Shown: piece by piece, positions 18,725 through 28,763 of the stretch
Position numbering within the stretch: the first letter of the stretch is position 1
Layout: every line of letters begins with the position of its first letter
Assembly: GCF_014695375.1 (NCBI RefSeq)
Contig: NZ_JACJOG010000049.1
Coordinates: forward strand, 1 to 64,000
Length of the DNA: 64,000 bases
Direction: 5' to 3'
Origin: Coleofasciculus sp. FACHB-T130
GTDB lineage: Bacteria; Cyanobacteriota; Cyanobacteriia; Cyanobacteriales; FACHB-T130
Notes under the pieces: generated by a model
Told to the model about the DNA's origin: nothing
What the model saw: the letters and a program-made list of their open reading frames with translations, nothing else
The model's database searches: none
Made by a program: the position numbers and the translations under genes

Positions 18725-20569
18725 CTAACGAGATGCCTTCCACCCGTCCAAAAGATTTGGTCGCTCTACGGACGTAGGAAAGAGTCCTTTAAAGGCAGCC
18801 TGTCTGAGGTCTGGCTTTTCGGGGGTCATATTCCACAAGCTTTCGTAGAAGAAGAATGACATCCCGGCAAATCCGCGCTGACGCACCGCTGCAACTTGCT
18901 CCTGAATTTGTGCAGCCTTAACCGGGTGAGGTTTCACGCCGCTGAGAATGCCGATGGCGACGGGGATATGGCGCTTTGCTGCTTTGACTTCTGGGCGCTC
19001 TAATTCCCCAATGAAGCGGCTCAGATCATCTCGATAGATTTGGACGATCAGTTCCTCAATCAGTCCCTGCTGTTCCCACTTCTGCCAGTCGGCGAGAAAG
19101 GAGTTGTAAGAGAATTCTTGGGGATTGGGAGAAAGGGCAAAAATAACGTTGGGTTTGCGGTCTTTGACGGCTTTGAACAATTGTTTCAGATATGCCGTAA
19201 TTTTGTCAGCCCGCCAGCGTATCCATTGAGGATCTTGGGCGTTGGCGGGAGGAGATTTCCCACCGTTTTCTTTCTTGTACAGTTCGACGGTGAAGGCGTC
19301 GTAGCCAAAATCGGCGGGAAAGCCGAAGTGGTCATCGAATTGAATGCCGTCAACATCGTATTTGCTAACAATTTCGACGACTAAATCTTGGATGAAATTC
19401 TGCACTTCGGGACGCATTGGATTCAGCCAAACTCGGTTATGCGTTCCTTCTTTCCAAGTTTGGGAACCGTCGCGCTTTTTGAGTAGCCATTCGGGGTGGC
19501 GTTTGGCGAGGTCAGAATCAGCGGGTGCCATGAAGCCGAATTCAAACCAGGGGATGACTCCCATGCCTTTTTGATGTCCCTGGTCTATGATTTCTTTGAG
19601 GATATCTCGTCCTTGTAAGCCTGGGGTGGGATCGAGCGATCGCCCGGTGACTTTTTGGGCTACCGCACTGGGATATAGGGTGTAACCCCAATTCCAAACG
19701 GTGGGATAAACGGTATTGAAATTTAGCTCATCAAGGCGTTGCAGGGCTTTGCTCAGGCGATCGCGCTCAAACAACACGTCACTATCAATATTTGTCAGCC
19801 ACACCCCCCGAATCTCTTCGGACTGCGCGGTTGGTGGCGTCCCAGCGCTAACAATGTATTGGGAAGGGACTAATCCAGCAGTTCCGGTGGCTTGACACAA
19901 GAAAGCTGCAACTTCTGCACGACTGGCTAGCTGATTGGGATTGAGTGTCTTGACGTTGGGGTAATTGACCACGATTTGTTTTTCGGTCGCAGCAGCAATC
20001 GCATTCCGCGCATAGCTAGGAATTGCCGTTGCATCGGTAAATGCCCCAGACAACGTGCTACTCACCGCCTGAGTGGGGGAATACTTCAAACCACTCGCCA
20101 AAGATACCAACGCTTGCGATCGCGGGATTTTTTCGTTCGGTTTGAACACCCCACCCGGATAACCCGACATAAATCCCTTTTGATAGGCTTTACGAATTGC
20201 ATCTACCGCCCAGGAATTTGCTGGGATATCCGCAAACTGACCGCCGCTACGAACGTCCGCTGTATTGGGGAAAGCTTTGCCAACCATCGCGGCAAACTCA
20301 CCCCTGGTTACGGGTGCCTTTGGTCGAAAACTTCCATCCGGGTAGCCACTAATAATCTGCTTTTGTGCCAACTGTTCTATACAGGGTTGCGCCCAAAGTC
20401 CTTCCACATCGAAAAATTTTGTCTGAGCAAATGCGGCAGGGTTTACGAGCGTCATGGTGAAGCTAAAGGCAACCAGGAAGATAAACCAAGCTTGACGCCC
20501 AAAGGCACGGCTAAACCAAACTAGCCCGTCTGCGAAGCTCGTAAAAAGTCGTTTGACAGCGTATTTCAA
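18725..20569 (-). CDS. SLH-domain protein with GHL10-type glycoside hydrolase domain
   Basis: A 614-residue exported protein. A signal segment at about residues 25-48 ends AAFAQ. Three SLH domains follow (about 52-98, 111-158 and 178-226), each with the FxD...GYPDG(S/V)F...PRxE pattern, which should anchor the protein to the cell wall or outer layer. Residues about 250-595 form a glycosyl-hydrolase-like barrel (DUF187/GHL10): EEIRGVWLTN, ILKEIIDQGHQKGMGVIPWFE, HNRVWLNPMRPEV and DGIQFDDHFGFP, whose acidic residues are the likely catalytic ones. The substrate is unknown, probably a cell-wall or sheath glycan. It stands alone; the spacer beyond its start is over 370 bp. Confidence 0.92.
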   Translation of the reverse strand: MKYAVKRLFTSFADGLVWFSRAFGRQAWFIFLVAFSFTMTLVNPAAFAQTKFFDVEGLWAQPCIEQLAQKQIISGYPDGSFRPKAPVTRGEFAAMVGKAFPNTADVRSGGQFADIPANSWAVDAIRKAYQKGFMSGYPGGVFKPNEKIPRSQALVSLASGLKYSPTQAVSSTLSGAFTDATAIPSYARNAIAAATEKQIVVNYPNVKTLNPNQLASRAEVAAFLCQATGTAGLVPSQYIVSAGTPPTAQSEEIRGVWLTNIDSDVLFERDRLSKALQRLDELNFNTVYPTVWNWGYTLYPSAVAQKVTGRSLDPTPGLQGRDILKEIIDQGHQKGMGVIPWFEFGFMAPADSDLAKRHPEWLLKKRDGSQTWKEGTHNRVWLNPMRPEVQNFIQDLVVEIVSKYDVDGIQFDDHFGFPADFGYDAFTVELYKKENGGKSPPANAQDPQWIRWRADKITAYLKQLFKAVKDRKPNVIFALSPNPQEFSYNSFLADWQKWEQQGLIEELIVQIYRDDLSRFIGELERPEVKAAKRHIPVAIGILSGVKPHPVKAAQIQEQVAAVRQRGFAGMSFFFYESLWNMTPEKPDLRQAAFKGLFPTSVERPNLLDGWKASR

Positions 20570-20938
20570 TCTCTACCTCAATCAGGGTGTACGAAAACTT
20601 CCCCAAATATTATGGAACCACAAATCATGACTTGGGCATTTCGGCAAAGGTTGCAGCAAGTTGACTGGGTAAAGGTCTTGGTGTCATGGAAATCAGTGGT
20701 CATCGAAAATCGCGATCGCTCCCTTTAAGGATGCTGCAAGTGCAACCAGCATACAAGTTTTGAAGTGGCTGATGATTGAAAGGATGGCGGGGTAGGTCTT
20801 GTACCTGCCCTTCTCAATACCTGGGTATCCGCAAAATGTACCCTACATCGTCCGGCAATTAGGCAGCGTTAAACTTTTTGACTGGTTAGTAGAAACAAGG
20901 GGAAATGTCTTCAGGGACGAGAGTAAAATTGGAGTAAT

Positions 20939-21303
20939 AATCGCACGATACCGGGTTCATTAATAGGATTGGTTTTAGCGATCGCGATCGCATCTTATTT
21001 CCATCTCAAGGTGCCCACAATTGGAGCCATTCCCCAATCCTTGCCGATGCCGCAAGGTGATTCCCTACTGGAATGATTTTGGATTAATTCGAGAACCGAT
21101 CGATCCGGCTTTGGGACTCGCAGCACTCGACAGGATCGAGTCTTTATTATCAGCAGTCGTGGCGGATGGGATGACCGTGAGTGAAAAACACAATAGCGAT
21201 CGCGAACTCATGGGAATTCCGGCTACCGGCGCGATCGCCCGTACCGTCATCAATGTCCATTCTGGTGGAAAAACCCGTCTTTCAGGGGAACATAAGCCTT
21301 CTT
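20939..21303 (+). pseudogene. Remnant of a SulP family anion permease
   Basis: Two frames together spell a SulP segment. The first (20939-21076) reads TIPGSLIGLVLAIAIA and VPTIGAIPQSLP. The second (from about 21077) reads LIREPIDPALGLAALD, then ESLLSAVVADGM, then IPATGAIARTVIN. The frame changes near 21076. About 13 residues that normally stand between RELMG and IPATGAIAR in the family are missing. Both ends of the gene are gone. Family knowledge: intact SulP proteins carry sulfate or bicarbonate. Confidence 0.85.
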
Positions 21304-22019
21304 GAAGTAGAGGCGCGATCGCTTTCTTGACGTTCAAATGTGGAAAGGCGAACCGACAGGTCGGCGCTTCGCTATCGCTTAATCTACTAATTTTTGCGTA
21401 TTCGCATCTACTATAAGGCTGGTTTTGGCTAAGAAAGCTGAAGATTACTTAATAAATCCCCCAAAGCTGCTGTCTCCTCTGCTACAGTTTTCATTTATAC
21501 AGCCAAGAAAGAAGCAGATGTGTTTCTAAATCGCTCAAAAAGAGCCGAGTCTGCTGCTGTTGCTTTGTCAGCAATTTTTCATTCTTTCGGTAGTTTCATC
21601 AGGTAGGTGTGCAATGTTTGCATAGTGGCAATCAATCCTTATGGATTTTCTGCATAAAGCTCTTTAACTTAGATACAAGCTGTAGGTGGTTTCAAAAATT
21701 AGAATTGCGGCTTTTCGTAGGATACGCAACGTCTAGGACATTCGGATGTCGCCAGCATCCAGCAAAGCGAGAGCGCTCTTAGCACATCGTACGTGTTGTC
21801 CGATCGAGCCGTTGGCATTCTATGTTCAGAGCCAGCACTTATGACTTTAAGAACTATAGCGATATGTTAAGTTTTATTACATTTTATTCCTTGTTAAGGG
21901 AAAAGCCGAATGCCCCTGTGTAGCAAATAACCGGGTGTACGCATACATTCAACAACCCCTATAGGACTCTCAATCCAAGCTCAGCACTGTTCTACCTACC
22001 TTTGGACAGGCAAGCTGAG

Positions 22020-22038
22020 ATCACTTAAATTAAGTGAT
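22020..22038. promoter_or_regulatory. 19-bp perfect palindrome upstream of the 22150 gene
   Basis: ATCACTTAAATTAAGTGAT is a perfect dyad about a central A. It lies 112 bp before the gene at 22150. It could be a dimeric regulator site, but no regulator is nearby. Confidence 0.45.
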
Positions 22039-22149
22039 AGAGATCACGAAGCGAAAAGATAGCAGTCATTGTCCTGTTAGGACGCGATCGACCGAACGCT
22101 CCCAAAATCACCCGATATAAGGAAGCAAAAAGAAACTTAGATTGAAAAA

Positions 22150-22677
22150 ATGTTAATTAAACTCCCTTTGGTACTCGCCATGACTGACCTTTATGATTCA
22201 GAAGATGTTCAGGCAAACCACAAGCGATCGCTCAGAAGACTCGCCAAGGCGATCGCGCTTTCTCAAGGTGAGTTCTCGCTGATTTTGGTGTCTTGTAACT
22301 ATCCCCAGTTACAAGAGCAAATGGCAAAGCTGCTAAAAGAAATCTCCACGGTCGAAATTCAAGAACTCGTCCTGCATCCTTCGGTAAAGACGCTTTATAC
22401 AACGATTCAAAAAACAATTGAAGATCGGCAGCCGCAAGCCTTGATGGTCTTCGGTCTAGAATCTGTGGTGGACATTAATCAAGTACTTACCTCGACGAAC
22501 CTCGTCCGGAATCAGTTCCGCAAGCAGTTCGCTTTTCCGCTAGTGTTGTGGGTGAGCGATGAAATTCTGCAAAAGCTGACTCGGATGGCACCAGATTTTA
22601 AAAACTGGGCGACTACTGCCATTCGATTTGAGGTTCCCAACAATCAGTCGATAGAGTGGACAGCCATTACCGCCTGA
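22150..22677 (+). CDS. Stand-alone N-terminal domain of cyanobacterial TPR/NB-ARC proteins
   Basis: A 175-residue protein. The fold pattern is alternating strands and helices: ALSQGEFSLILVSCNYP, VEIQELVLHPSVKTLY, QPQALMVFGLESVV, FAFPLVLWVSDEILQKLTR and MAPDFKNWATTAIRFE. From memory, the last two blocks closely resemble the start of large cyanobacterial TPR or NB-ARC proteins, where they form a P-loop-like module. Here no Walker A and no TPR follow; the frame stops after the module. It may be a truncated gene or a free-standing partner. The start is ATG 22150, with a second ATG 10 codons on. A palindrome lies upstream. Confidence 0.6.
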   Translation: MLIKLPLVLAMTDLYDSEDVQANHKRSLRRLAKAIALSQGEFSLILVSCNYPQLQEQMAKLLKEISTVEIQELVLHPSVKTLYTTIQKTIEDRQPQALMVFGLESVVDINQVLTSTNLVRNQFRKQFAFPLVLWVSDEILQKLTRMAPDFKNWATTAIRFEVPNNQSIEWTAITA

Positions 22678-22756
22678 AAGAGGAGCATCCTGCAAGATGA
22701 CTAACGCGCTGACAGTCTCTAGGATGACCTATCTAGCCATAACTGTATAGGCGTCA

Positions 22757-23923
22757 TTAAATAGTCACTGGTGACTCAACATAAATTGTTGGTTCCTGCA
22801 TCTTAAACTCTATGCCATACTCGAGCAGATGCTTGGAGATTTTTTCGTTCGCCAATTCCAGTAGATGCTTTCGCAGTTGAATCGAGTTTTCACTGGAACC
22901 CAGAATAAAAAACGTTACCCTCGCTCTTGTTGTTTGCTTTTCTGCATTATTCATTAACGTAATATTTGTACTACCGGGATCGATCCCGAATACAGAGTCT
23001 GTACTCTGATTAATGACTTGCTGTACTAGCGCCTGTTCCCGATCTTCTAGTAACTGAAAAAAATCTAGATAAAGTAAAACCATTACTTTCTTGCCCATCG
23101 TCACATTCTCAATTTCTAAATTTGCCAATGTGGAATTGGGCACAATATATAACGTACTTTTAGCCGCCGTGCGAATCTTAGTAGAGCGCAAACCAATCGA
23201 TTCAACGCGACCAAACAAACCTCCGGGTACATTGCCAATTGAAGGCAGACGAATATAATCCCCAGGAACAAAAGGGCGATCTAAATACAAAACAATCGTC
23301 CCTAAAAGCTGCTCTAGAGTCTTTTGAGCCGCAAACGCCACCGCCAATCCACCAATGCCTAAACTTGCCATCAAGCCAACTAAATTGAATTGCTGACTTT
23401 GGGCAAAAGCCAGAATGGCGATGAAGCCAATCGCAACATTTACTAAAGTCTCAATTACCAAAATCAGTTCATCAAAATCTCGACTAAATTTCCCAAGTAT
23501 ATCAATTCCATAAATTCGGATAAACTGCCGAAACAACCGGGATATTAACCAAGCTACGCTAATAATGACAGCTAAATCTACAAAAGGTTTGATTAATTTA
23601 TAAAGGGATTGATAATCTTCAATCCAGGTTAGAGAAAGAGAGATAAGGATAAATGTACCCGCCACTCTAAACAAGTGTTTGATTGGCTCGATTAAGTCTT
23701 CATAAATACTCGTTACTTTCTCCGATGCAAAGCGGCGGACGATTAATTTGCTGATCCCAGGTGTGTATCGTCCCAATAGCAAAGACAGGAGGACAAACAG
23801 CAAGAAAATAAGGGGTTTGGAAATATCAATTTGAAGAACCTGATAACGAATATCGGCAAGGTTTAGATTAGATAGTAATGGGTGAATCCACATAAATTGT
23901 TGGTTCTTCAATGTCGAAGACAA
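22757..23923 (-). CDS. Mechanosensitive channel family protein (second of a tandem pair)
   Basis: A 388-residue MscS-type channel with about five membrane segments. The pore/beta region reads ASLGIGGLAVAFAAQKT, LDRPFVPGDYIRLP and VESIGLRSTKIRT, then YIVPNSTLANLEIEN. The C terminus ends EPTIYVESPVTI, shared with the upstream paralog. Its start region overlaps the 3' end of that gene by 56 bp; ATG 23893 would shorten the overlap. Translational coupling is likely. It lies downstream of the paralog at 23868-24866. Confidence 0.9.
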   Translation of the reverse strand: MSSTLKNQQFMWIHPLLSNLNLADIRYQVLQIDISKPLIFLLFVLLSLLLGRYTPGISKLIVRRFASEKVTSIYEDLIEPIKHLFRVAGTFILISLSLTWIEDYQSLYKLIKPFVDLAVIISVAWLISRLFRQFIRIYGIDILGKFSRDFDELILVIETLVNVAIGFIAILAFAQSQQFNLVGLMASLGIGGLAVAFAAQKTLEQLLGTIVLYLDRPFVPGDYIRLPSIGNVPGGLFGRVESIGLRSTKIRTAAKSTLYIVPNSTLANLEIENVTMGKKVMVLLYLDFFQLLEDREQALVQQVINQSTDSVFGIDPGSTNITLMNNAEKQTTRARVTFFILGSSENSIQLRKHLLELANEKISKHLLEYGIEFKMQEPTIYVESPVTI

Positions 23924-24866
23924 TCCCGTAATATTTCAATTTATCTGTAATATTTTGACTCGCAATATCGAGGAGTTGACGCCGCAATCCCATCGACACT
24001 TCGCTAGAACCTAAGATAAAAAAAGTGATTTGTGCTTGTGTTTTGCTCTCGCTATCCTTGCTCAAATCTTTAAATGTAACTTCGGTGTTGCGCGAGTCGA
24101 TTCCAAAAATATCCTCTGTACTGTCTAAGATGACTTGACGAATTAAGGCACGTTCTTCGTTCTCAATTTTTCGGTCGAAGTTTAAGTAGATGAGAGCCAT
24201 AACTTTCTTGGCACCCGAAAAATTCTCAATATTCACCTGTGTTAAGGAACTATTCGGTACGATTACCAATGTTCCTTTGCCAGAGGTGCGAATTCTGGTG
24301 GAACGCCAGCCAATTGACTCAACTCTGCCAAAAATCCCATCTGGCAAGCCAATATAGTCATCGACAACAAAGGGACGATCGAGATAAATGACAATGCCTC
24401 CTAATACTTGTTCCAAAGTTTTTTGAGCAGCAAAGGCAACAGCTAAGCCGCCAATCCCTAAACTGGCTACTAAACCAAAAATATTAATTTTATGAGTTTC
24501 GGCAAAAATAACGATAATCAAAAATACAATAATGAAATTAGCAATTAATTTAGCCAGAATTAGCAGTTCGCTATTGATTTTACGTCCGCTGTTGATCGCA
24601 GCATCTAAGAGATAGATATCAAAAACCTGCTTAAACAGGCGAGAACCCAACCAACAGGCAGCGATCGCGAGAGATAAACTAACTGCAAATTCGATTAAAC
24701 CCGACTGAAAAAAAGCTGGGATTAAGTGTATGGCAGTGTCAGCGATCGCTAGCCCAATGACAACTCCCAATAAACCCTCATAAGGCTTAACGACTTTTTG
24801 ATAGGCTTCAAGAGCCTGGGAAGAAACTAATTGCACAACTTCTGAGAATTCTGGTAATTCTTCCAC
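23868..24866 (-). CDS. Mechanosensitive channel family protein (first of a tandem pair)
   Basis: A 332-residue paralog of the next gene. It has fewer N-terminal membrane segments (three to four) and the same core: LGIGGLAVAFAAQKTLEQV, LDRPFVVDDYIGLP and ESIGWRSTRIRT. The C terminus is EPTIYVDSPITI. It diverges from mnmE across a 59-bp gap that must hold both promoters. The pair looks like a gene duplication whose copies could form heteromers; no data here decide that. Confidence 0.9.
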   Translation of the reverse strand: MEELPEFSEVVQLVSSQALEAYQKVVKPYEGLLGVVIGLAIADTAIHLIPAFFQSGLIEFAVSLSLAIAACWLGSRLFKQVFDIYLLDAAINSGRKINSELLILAKLIANFIIVFLIIVIFAETHKINIFGLVASLGIGGLAVAFAAQKTLEQVLGGIVIYLDRPFVVDDYIGLPDGIFGRVESIGWRSTRIRTSGKGTLVIVPNSSLTQVNIENFSGAKKVMALIYLNFDRKIENEERALIRQVILDSTEDIFGIDSRNTEVTFKDLSKDSESKTQAQITFFILGSSEVSMGLRRQLLDIASQNITDKLKYYGIVFDIEEPTIYVDSPITI

Positions 24867-24925
24867 TTTATTACAGCAGAATGGAAATTGATAAGCTTTT
24901 CATTTAACCCGAATCTCAAGGCAAG

Positions 24926-26311
24926 ATGTCTGAAACGTTTGTGCAGGGGGGAACAATCGCCGCGATCGCTACCGCTGTTGTTCCCCAGCAGGGGAGTGTG
25001 GGGATTGTGCGCGTATCGGGAGCGGAAGCGATCGCGATCGCGCGTACCCTCTTCCACGCACCAGGGAAGCAGCAGTGGGAATCTCACCGCATCCTCTACG
25101 GATATGTGCGCCATCCCCAGACGCATGATGTGGTAGATGAAGCACTGTTGTTGATGATGCAAGCGCCTCGCTCCTACACCCGCGAAGATGTGGTAGAGTT
25201 CCACTGCCACGGCGGAATTATGCCAGTGCAGCAGGTATTGCAGCTGTGTTTGGAGGCGGGGGCAAAATTAGCACAGCCGGGAGAGTTTACCCTGCGGGCG
25301 TTTCTGAATGGGCGTTTGGATTTGACGCAGGCGGAGAGTATTTCCGATCTCGTGGGAGCGAAATCGCCTCAAGCGGCTCAATCAGCGCTTGCCGGGTTGC
25401 AAGGGAAGTTGCAAAAGCCGATTCGCTCCCTGCGTACCACTTGCCTCGACATCTTGGCAGAAATTGAAGCCCGAATCGACTTTGAGGAAGATTTACCACC
25501 GTTGGATGAAGCGGATATCATCGCCCAAATCGAGCAGATATTGGCAGAAACCACAAAAATCTTGGCAACTGCCGCACAAGGCGAACTCCTCCGCACTGGC
25601 TTGAAAGTGGCGATTGTCGGGCGTCCCAACGTGGGGAAATCGAGTTTGCTGAATGCCTGGAGCCGGAGCGATCGCGCCATCGTCACCGACCTTCCCGGCA
25701 CCACTCGCGACGTTGTAGAATCGACTCTGGTAGTCGGTGGAATTCCCGTGCAAGTGCTAGACACTGCCGGGATTCGGGATACCGCTGATGTGGTGGAAAA
25801 GATTGGGGTTGAGCGATCGCGCGATGCCGCTCAAGCCGCTGACTTGGTACTACTCACCATTGATGCCCAAGCCGGTTGGACGCCCGCTGATGGAGAAATC
25901 TACGAACAGGTACAACACCGCCCCCTCATTTTAGTGATTAACAAAGTTGACCTGGTTGGGGAGATTCCAGAATTTTCCCTCCCAGACACTATTCACCGGG
26001 TTGTACCCACCGCAGCCGCCCATAACCAAGGCATTGACGCCCTAGAAGAAGCCATTTTGGATGCTGTACACACCAGCAACCTCAAGGCAGCCGACTTGGA
26101 TTTAGCGATTAACCAGCGGCAAGCAGCGGCGCTAACGAGGGCTAAAACTTCTTTGGAACAAGTGCTGGCTACGATTACCGATCAACTCCCTCTTGACTTC
26201 TGGACAATTGACTTGCGGGGTGCCATTCAAGCTTTAGGAGAAATCACCGGCGAGGAAGTCACAGAATCGGTTCTCGATCGCATTTTTAGCCGATTTTGTA
26301 TTGGGAAATAG
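24926..26311 (+). CDS. mnmE: tRNA modification GTPase MnmE
   Basis: MnmE works with MnmG to put the 5-carboxymethylaminomethyl group on the wobble uridine of tRNAs. The 461-residue protein has the N-terminal tetrahydrofolate-binding domain ([19 protein letters not shown]), a helical domain, and the inserted G domain: [10 protein letters not shown] (G1), DLPGTTRD (G2), DTAGIRDT (G3) and NKVD (G4). It ends in the catalytic FCIGK. Nothing is missing. Starts ATG 24926. The following methyltransferase is 127 bp away. Confidence 0.98.
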   Translation: MSETFVQGGTIAAIATAVVPQQGSVGIVRVSGAEAIAIARTLFHAPGKQQWESHRILYGYVRHPQTHDVVDEALLLMMQAPRSYTREDVVEFHCHGGIMPVQQVLQLCLEAGAKLAQPGEFTLRAFLNGRLDLTQAESISDLVGAKSPQAAQSALAGLQGKLQKPIRSLRTTCLDILAEIEARIDFEEDLPPLDEADIIAQIEQILAETTKILATAAQGELLRTGLKVAIVGRPNVGKSSLLNAWSRSDRAIVTDLPGTTRDVVESTLVVGGIPVQVLDTAGIRDTADVVEKIGVERSRDAAQAADLVLLTIDAQAGWTPADGEIYEQVQHRPLILVINKVDLVGEIPEFSLPDTIHRVVPTAAAHNQGIDALEEAILDAVHTSNLKAADLDLAINQRQAAALTRAKTSLEQVLATITDQLPLDFWTIDLRGAIQALGEITGEEVTESVLDRIFSRFCIGK

Positions 26312-26438
26312 GTAATGAGTTTTTCAGAAGTCTCTATTACCAAAATGCATTATTCTGTAGCCCCCGTAGGTAGGGCTAATTGTTTGTATAGCCCTATTCA
26401 GGCTAAGGGTGTAATCACGATACAGACAATTTAATATT

Positions 26439-27032
26439 ATGCACAAGCACAAGCAAAACTCAGGAAAATCTACCTCTTCTAACCAGCGCCAAGCGATTCG
26501 GAAAGGATACGAACAATATAGCGTCCAAGGTTTCTACGAACAATTTGGAGATGAATACCGAAATCCTCAAGAATCCGCCATTCAAAAAGTTTTGCAACTT
26601 GCAGCCAGTCAGTGGCAGCTAGATTTTCACAAAGTATTAGACTTAGCTTGTGGCAGCGGCGAAGTAACTTTAGCGCTGCAAAGTTTAGGATGTACCAACA
26701 TTGATGGCATCGATCCCTATACCTACAACGCCTATTTAAATCGCACGGGTAAAGAAGCTGAACCCTATACTTTTGAGGACATTGCCTCTGGAATTCTCAA
26801 CAACCGGCATTATAGTTTGATTGTGTGCAGCTTTGCGATGCATTTGCTGCCAGAGTCACGTTTGCCGATCGTCGTTTACCAACTAGGTCTAATTGCCCAT
26901 TCAATGATAATTATTACCCCAAACAAGCGACCTCACTTGAAGCCAGAATGGGGATGGCTTTGCTTAGACGAAATCATGTGTAACCGCGTGCGATCGCGGC
27001 TTTATCAGCGAACTTATGGACAAGGAGAGTAA
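26439..27032 (+). CDS. Class I SAM-dependent methyltransferase
   Basis: A 197-residue methyltransferase. Motif I is VLDLACGSGEVTLAL, followed by the acidic GIDPYTYNAY. The motif IV region is YSLIVCSFAMHLLPES. A lysine- and serine-rich N terminus (1-25) precedes the domain. The substrate is not predictable. It converges on the response regulator with a 23-bp gap. No homolog name is certain. Confidence 0.85.
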   Translation: MHKHKQNSGKSTSSNQRQAIRKGYEQYSVQGFYEQFGDEYRNPQESAIQKVLQLAASQWQLDFHKVLDLACGSGEVTLALQSLGCTNIDGIDPYTYNAYLNRTGKEAEPYTFEDIASGILNNRHYSLIVCSFAMHLLPESRLPIVVYQLGLIAHSMIIITPNKRPHLKPEWGWLCLDEIMCNRVRSRLYQRTYGQGE

Positions 27033-27055
27033 GCATTGCTCACCCTCCCCCCAAC

Positions 27056-27436
27056 CTAGTTCCTTACCGTTGTTTCTCGTAGCAATTGTTTAACGGTTCC
27101 GACTAGCTCGTGCGGTTCAAAAGGTTTAGAAATATAGGCATCTGCGCCTTGCTTCATTCCCCAGTAGCGATCGAATTCTTCCCGTTTGGCTGAACACATC
27201 ACCACAGCTACCTTCTGGGTTTTGGAGTCGGCTCTAATTTTACGGCAAACTTCGTAGCCATTCATCCGGGGTAGCACAATATCTAGCACCACTAAATCCG
27301 GACAATTGCCCTCCATTTGCTCCAGCGCTTCGACACCGTCACAAGCCACAGTAACACTCAGCCCGCTCTCTTGAAGGAGGCGTGAGATCATCTCCCGTTG
27401 CGTGTGACTGTCTTCCACCACCAGAACTGTAGTCAT
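27056..27436 (-). CDS. Single-domain response regulator (PilH/CheY type)
   Basis: A 126-residue receiver domain with no output domain. The phospho-acceptor is Asp52 in LVVLDIVLPRMNGYEV, the acidic pocket has Asp9, and Ser82 and Lys104 (YISKPFEP) complete the switch. Proteins of this form belong to type IV pilus or phototaxis chemotaxis-like systems (PilH/PixH) in cyanobacteria; the pathway here is inferred, as no kinase lies nearby. Confidence 0.9.
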   Translation of the reverse strand: MTTVLVVEDSHTQREMISRLLQESGLSVTVACDGVEALEQMEGNCPDLVVLDIVLPRMNGYEVCRKIRADSKTQKVAVVMCSAKREEFDRYWGMKQGADAYISKPFEPHELVGTVKQLLRETTVRN

Positions 27437-27837
27437 AACTCCTACCTACTTACGAGGTTCAAATGTTCGCGGGAAAAAAATCAGCGCACCCCAAGTCGAA
27501 TTGCCTTTGGTTAGATAAAACTTATCTACTTCCGCTCATTTTCGCTTATGAGTCTAAAAATTGTTTACGTAAATACACGTAATTTTTCCGGTTTCTTTCC
27601 GTTATATTTTAAGCGATCGCTCTGAAATCCGATTATCAATCAACGGACATCTTTGCTTAATCTTCAAAGTTCCTCCGAGTTTTTCCAGAAAAGCTGTAAA
27701 GATTATGTAAATATCCGTCTAAATACGGAGAAGCCAAATTCCGGTCAACATCCTTATACGTAAGCATACAGAGTCGTGTTTGGGTTCCGATTTTTATTCA
27801 ACTCTATGTATCGGTTATAACTAATAATTTTCAATTC
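27437..27837. other. Spacer upstream of the phoD fragment
   Basis: About 400 bp without a gene between two divergent units. It is AT-rich and presumably holds promoters for the response regulator and the phosphatase. I looked for Pho boxes (three CTTAACCT-type repeats) and found none convincing. Confidence 0.5.
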
Positions 27838-28212
27838 ATGGAAGGAAAACTGCGATCGCGGCTGAACCGTCGTCGGTTTCTACTTGGCTGTACCCTGACT
27901 GGAGGCGGGATCGTTGCCGCAGATTTATTATCAAAATCTGGACAAGCACAAGTCGCTGCCCCTGCTATTGTGACATCGGATAAGATGCGTCCGCAAATCC
28001 CGTTTGGGGTTGCTAGCGGCGACATCACAGGTAACAGCGCTGTCGTATGGAGCCGTTGTAATCGCCCTGGACGTATGATTGTGAAATATTCGACAACCGA
28101 GTCATTCCGGAATGTGCAGCGGGTTGTGGGACCCGCCGCCCTGGAAAACAGCGATTTCACAGCACGGATTTACCTGGCTGACTTGCCATTAGGTCAACAG
28201 ATATTCTATCGG
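27838..28212 (+). pseudogene. phoD: 5' fragment of a PhoD-like alkaline phosphatase
   Basis: The frame encodes a twin-arginine signal (NRRRFLLGCTL, about residues 10-20) ending SGQAQV. It then has the start of the PhoD N-terminal domain: IPFGVASGDITGNSAVVWSR and ADLPLGQQIFYR. About 125 residues match, against roughly 500 in complete enzymes. The match ends at 28212 inside the FYR-V segment, and a stop follows at once. The continuation (V-T-F, D-L-A-D and onward) is found at 32022-32095. The gene was therefore interrupted by the element between. The intact enzyme would be exported by Tat and hydrolyse phosphate esters outside the cell. Confidence 0.9.
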
Positions 28213-28763
28213 TCCTCAATTTGACGCTTCAAAAGCTTGCACAGTAAAGCTTTTGTGATTCTTACTTTGTTCATTACTTACCCGTTGCTTACTCAGTTGG
28301 TCTGAGGGTAGTGTTCTCTCGTTTGGAGTTTAACTCCTTCACATTACTCATTGCTTACTCATTTACAGCAGTGGGGTGTGGTCATCGCCGCTGCCTTGCT
28401 TAGGTAGCGCCTAAAAACCTTACCCTAATTAGAGTTTAACTCTTGGCACCTACAAGTCATATCCGGCACTGTTTAGGTATCTAACCTTAATCAACAAGTA
28501 CCCATCTCTTCATGGGGTTTGTAGAGGTCATACAGAAGGCTCTTATTTTCAATAAGCTTTTTAATTGAGAATCAGCTCTTAATGGGTGTACTACTGATCT
28601 AGTACAGACTACTCCTACTGGTGATTCACATCCCCTTGGAGTGGCTTTAGCCTCTCCTGATATCTATGTTCATTTCTCCAGAATAGTTAAACTTTATAGT
28701 TAAACTTTTTCCGACAAACACATAAAACGCTTAGGAGAATTGTGGCTTACTTTCATTTGACAC
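28213..28763. other. Gene-free left arm of the element, rich in dyads
   Basis: No protein gene is supported. It contains CAAAAGCTT/AAGCTTTTG (28228-28253), AGTTWAACT copies at 28327, 28433, 28685 and 28698, and the near-repeat CATTACT...TTGCTTACTCA at about 28272 and 28341. This may be a recombinase arm-site or a replication region, but that is inference. Confidence 0.55.

Larger units (their letters stand above)
20570..22149. other. Decayed region between the SLH protein and the next gene
   Basis: About 1.6 kb without an intact gene. It holds a SulP permease remnant (20939-21303) and a 19-bp perfect palindrome at 22020-22038. The remainder, including the dense HIP1 sites at 20979-20993 and the stretch 21306-22000, shows no conserved reading frame that I recognise. 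Confidence 0.7.

Noticed and set aside
21306-22000. Possible remnant of a second protein after the SulP fossil
   Set aside because: A stretch near 21460-21600 can be read as protein with one shift (KEADVFLNRSKRAESAAV), but I could not match it to any family.
24827-25210. Minus-strand open frame inside mnmE
   Set aside because: It is antisense to a clearly conserved GTPase gene.
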